NCBI GenBank assembly: GCA_948629335.1
Contig: CAPHZB010000035.1
Span: 1-14,902 of the forward strand
DNA from: an uncultured Bacilli bacterium
GTDB taxonomy: Bacteria; Bacillota_I; Bacilli_A; RF39; UBA660
Length of the DNA stretch: 14,902 bases
Direction of reading: 5' to 3'
A program made the translations under genes and the position numbers. Positions within the stretch are counted from its first letter, which is position 1. Every line of letters starts with the position of its first letter. Of this stretch, positions 14,006 to 14,902 are shown piece by piece. The notes under the pieces were generated by a model. It had not been told where the DNA came from, ran no database searches, and was given only the letters and a program-made list of their open reading frames with translations.

Positions 14006-14816
14006 ATACACTCTTCTTTCTTTTGTAAAAATACAAACTACTACTTAAAATCATTACGTTCAAAAATAATAAGAAGGGAGTTGAAACACTTTGATAAGAA
14101 CCTGCAAGTAAAATAGAACTAGGGTCTAAATATAAGAATTGATCACCAAATAAATCAATTAACGTTCCAGTATTTATGGTTAAAAATAAGTATAAAATTA
14201 TAAAATAATAGTACACTTGTATTTTATTTTTAAATAGACTAGAAATAAAAATTCCAGATGCAATATAAATAAAAGGGATAAAAAGAAAACAAATACTACC
14301 ATTCATAAAATAATATAGATAAATATGATTGTTATAAAAACTTTGTCCAAGCAAATCTAAAAATAAAGTTCTAGTAATATAGTTTGTACAGTTTCCATCT
14401 GTAATGAAGAAGATGAAAATGAAAAAAACAAAATAAGCAAAAAAAATAGGAAAAGAAAGTTTTAGTGAAAAGATAAGAATTGATTTTACATTTTCATCTC
14501 TCTTTTTTGAAAAATAAAGAATCGAACCTATAATAGAAAAAAGAGGAAACAACAGTTGAAAAATATTTGTGGACCAAACCATTATATAATCAAATTTCCA
14601 TTCAAAATTCATCCACCAATCCCTCATCAATAAAAAGATATTTTCTAAATGGGAATAGTGATAGATTTTCATAATTTCATTTCTATAATTTTCACCAAAT
14701 ACATAACGATAAGCTGCATAAAAGATTCCTGCTTCAAAAAGAAGAGATAAAAAGAATATGCTTAAAATGGATAAAAATAGATAAATATAAGCTTTTTTCT
14801 TCATACAATCACTCAT
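13995..14816 (-). CDS. Unrecognised six-helix membrane protein (273 aa)
   Basis: I do not recognise a family. The product has an N-terminal helix (about 8-33), then a roughly 45-residue aromatic-rich stretch with Trp67, Trp68 and Trp73 that is probably outside the membrane. Further helices lie near 82-101, 110-137, 160-187, 197-222 and 240-262. This layout resembles ABC-2-type permeases that carry a loop after the first helix, but no signature supports the call. The ATG at 14816 lies inside the end of the upstream permease gene (ATGAGTGA overlap), suggesting translational coupling. A second ATG at 14804 (MKKK) is an alternative start; neither has a strong ribosome binding site. It overlaps the 214-residue protein gene and belongs to the same operon. 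Confidence 0.7.
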   Translation of the reverse strand: MSDCMKKKAYIYLFLSILSIFFLSLLFEAGIFYAAYRYVFGENYRNEIMKIYHYSHLENIFLLMRDWWMNFEWKFDYIMVWSTNIFQLLFPLFSIIGSILYFSKKRDENVKSILIFSLKLSFPIFFAYFVFFIFIFFITDGNCTNYITRTLFLDLLGQSFYNNHIYLYYFMNGSICFLFIPFIYIASGIFISSLFKNKIQVYYYFIILYLFLTINTGTLIDLFGDQFLYLDPSSILLAGSYQSVSTPFLLFLNVMILSSSLYFYKRKKSVYEK

Positions 14817-14902
14817 TTCTAATTGCTTCTACTGGTTTTAGTTTTGTTACTTTGTAAATAGGTAATAGACTTGCTATAGTAATACTTACGACTAAATAGA
14901 TA
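14809..14902 (-). CDS. C-terminal end of an FtsX-type permease, cut by the window edge
   Basis: Thirty codons and a TGA (14811-14809) remain. The visible end is a hydrophobic helix followed by VTKLKPVEAIRNE. The pattern hydrophobic helix, x-T-K-x-K-P-x-x-A-I near the C-terminus is typical of FtsX/MacB permeases and matches ITKMKPIHAI at the end of the ATPase-permease encoded at 11050-13395. The stop overlaps the ATG of the next gene by 8 bp. Whether an ATPase domain is fused at its start lies outside the window. Confidence 0.7.
   Translation of the reverse strand, partial: IYLVVSITIASLLPIYKVTKLKPVEAIRNE

Noticed and set aside
1..14902. CRISPR arrays, tRNA or rRNA genes, insertion sequences and attachment sites
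   Set aside because: I found no regularly spaced repeats, cloverleaf-like or rRNA-like sequence, transposase frame or flanking direct repeats on reading both strands.

Overview
The window is AT-rich DNA with Gram-positive signals throughout: strong AGGAGG-type ribosome binding sites, a T-box riboswitch, SpoVT, family II pyrophosphatase and FtsX-type ABC exporters. It fits a low-GC Bacillota, most likely a gut Bacilli or Erysipelotrichia-type lineage. This rests on gene content and style, not on a database match. SpoVT suggests an endospore former or a descendant of one. Almost everything lies on the minus strand. The exceptions are a small peptide gene near the left end and the pyrophosphatase gene.

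Region 1 (1-700) has no long gene. It holds a decayed HD-domain phosphohydrolase remnant (34-286, minus) and a compact locus that looks like a type I toxin-antitoxin module. A 30-residue hydrophobic peptide with a perfect Shine-Dalgarno sequence (457-549, plus) has its own promoter. A convergent antisense promoter at 641-669 should make a short RNA complementary to the mRNA 3' end. The mRNA has complementary 5' and 3' ends and a helix that hides the ribosome binding site.

Region 2 (683-6917, minus) is a surface-structure cluster. It holds a type IV pilin-like protein followed by an exported partner (2044-730), a 936-residue membrane-tethered, modular beta-rich protein (5016-2206), a 58-residue two-helix membrane protein (5434-5258), and a second pilin fused to a lectin-like C-terminal domain (6917-5610). 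No secretion ATPase, prepilin peptidase or platform protein is in the window, so assembly must depend on genes elsewhere.

Region 3 (6948-9303, minus) holds metG for methionyl-tRNA synthetase, controlled by a T-box leader with an AUG specifier, and spoVT upstream of it. Only 30 bp, with no visible terminator, separate metG from the second pilin gene, so that pilin may be co-transcribed under T-box control.

Region 4 (9405-11024, plus) is the CBS/DRTGG-containing manganese pyrophosphatase gene. It converges on region 5 across a bidirectional terminator.

Region 5 (11050-14902, minus) is an operon of overlapping genes. It begins with the end of one FtsX-type permease, cut by the window edge. Two six-helix membrane proteins that I do not recognise follow, then a fused ATPase-FtsX permease. 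It is probably a peptide or antimicrobial efflux or sensing transporter.
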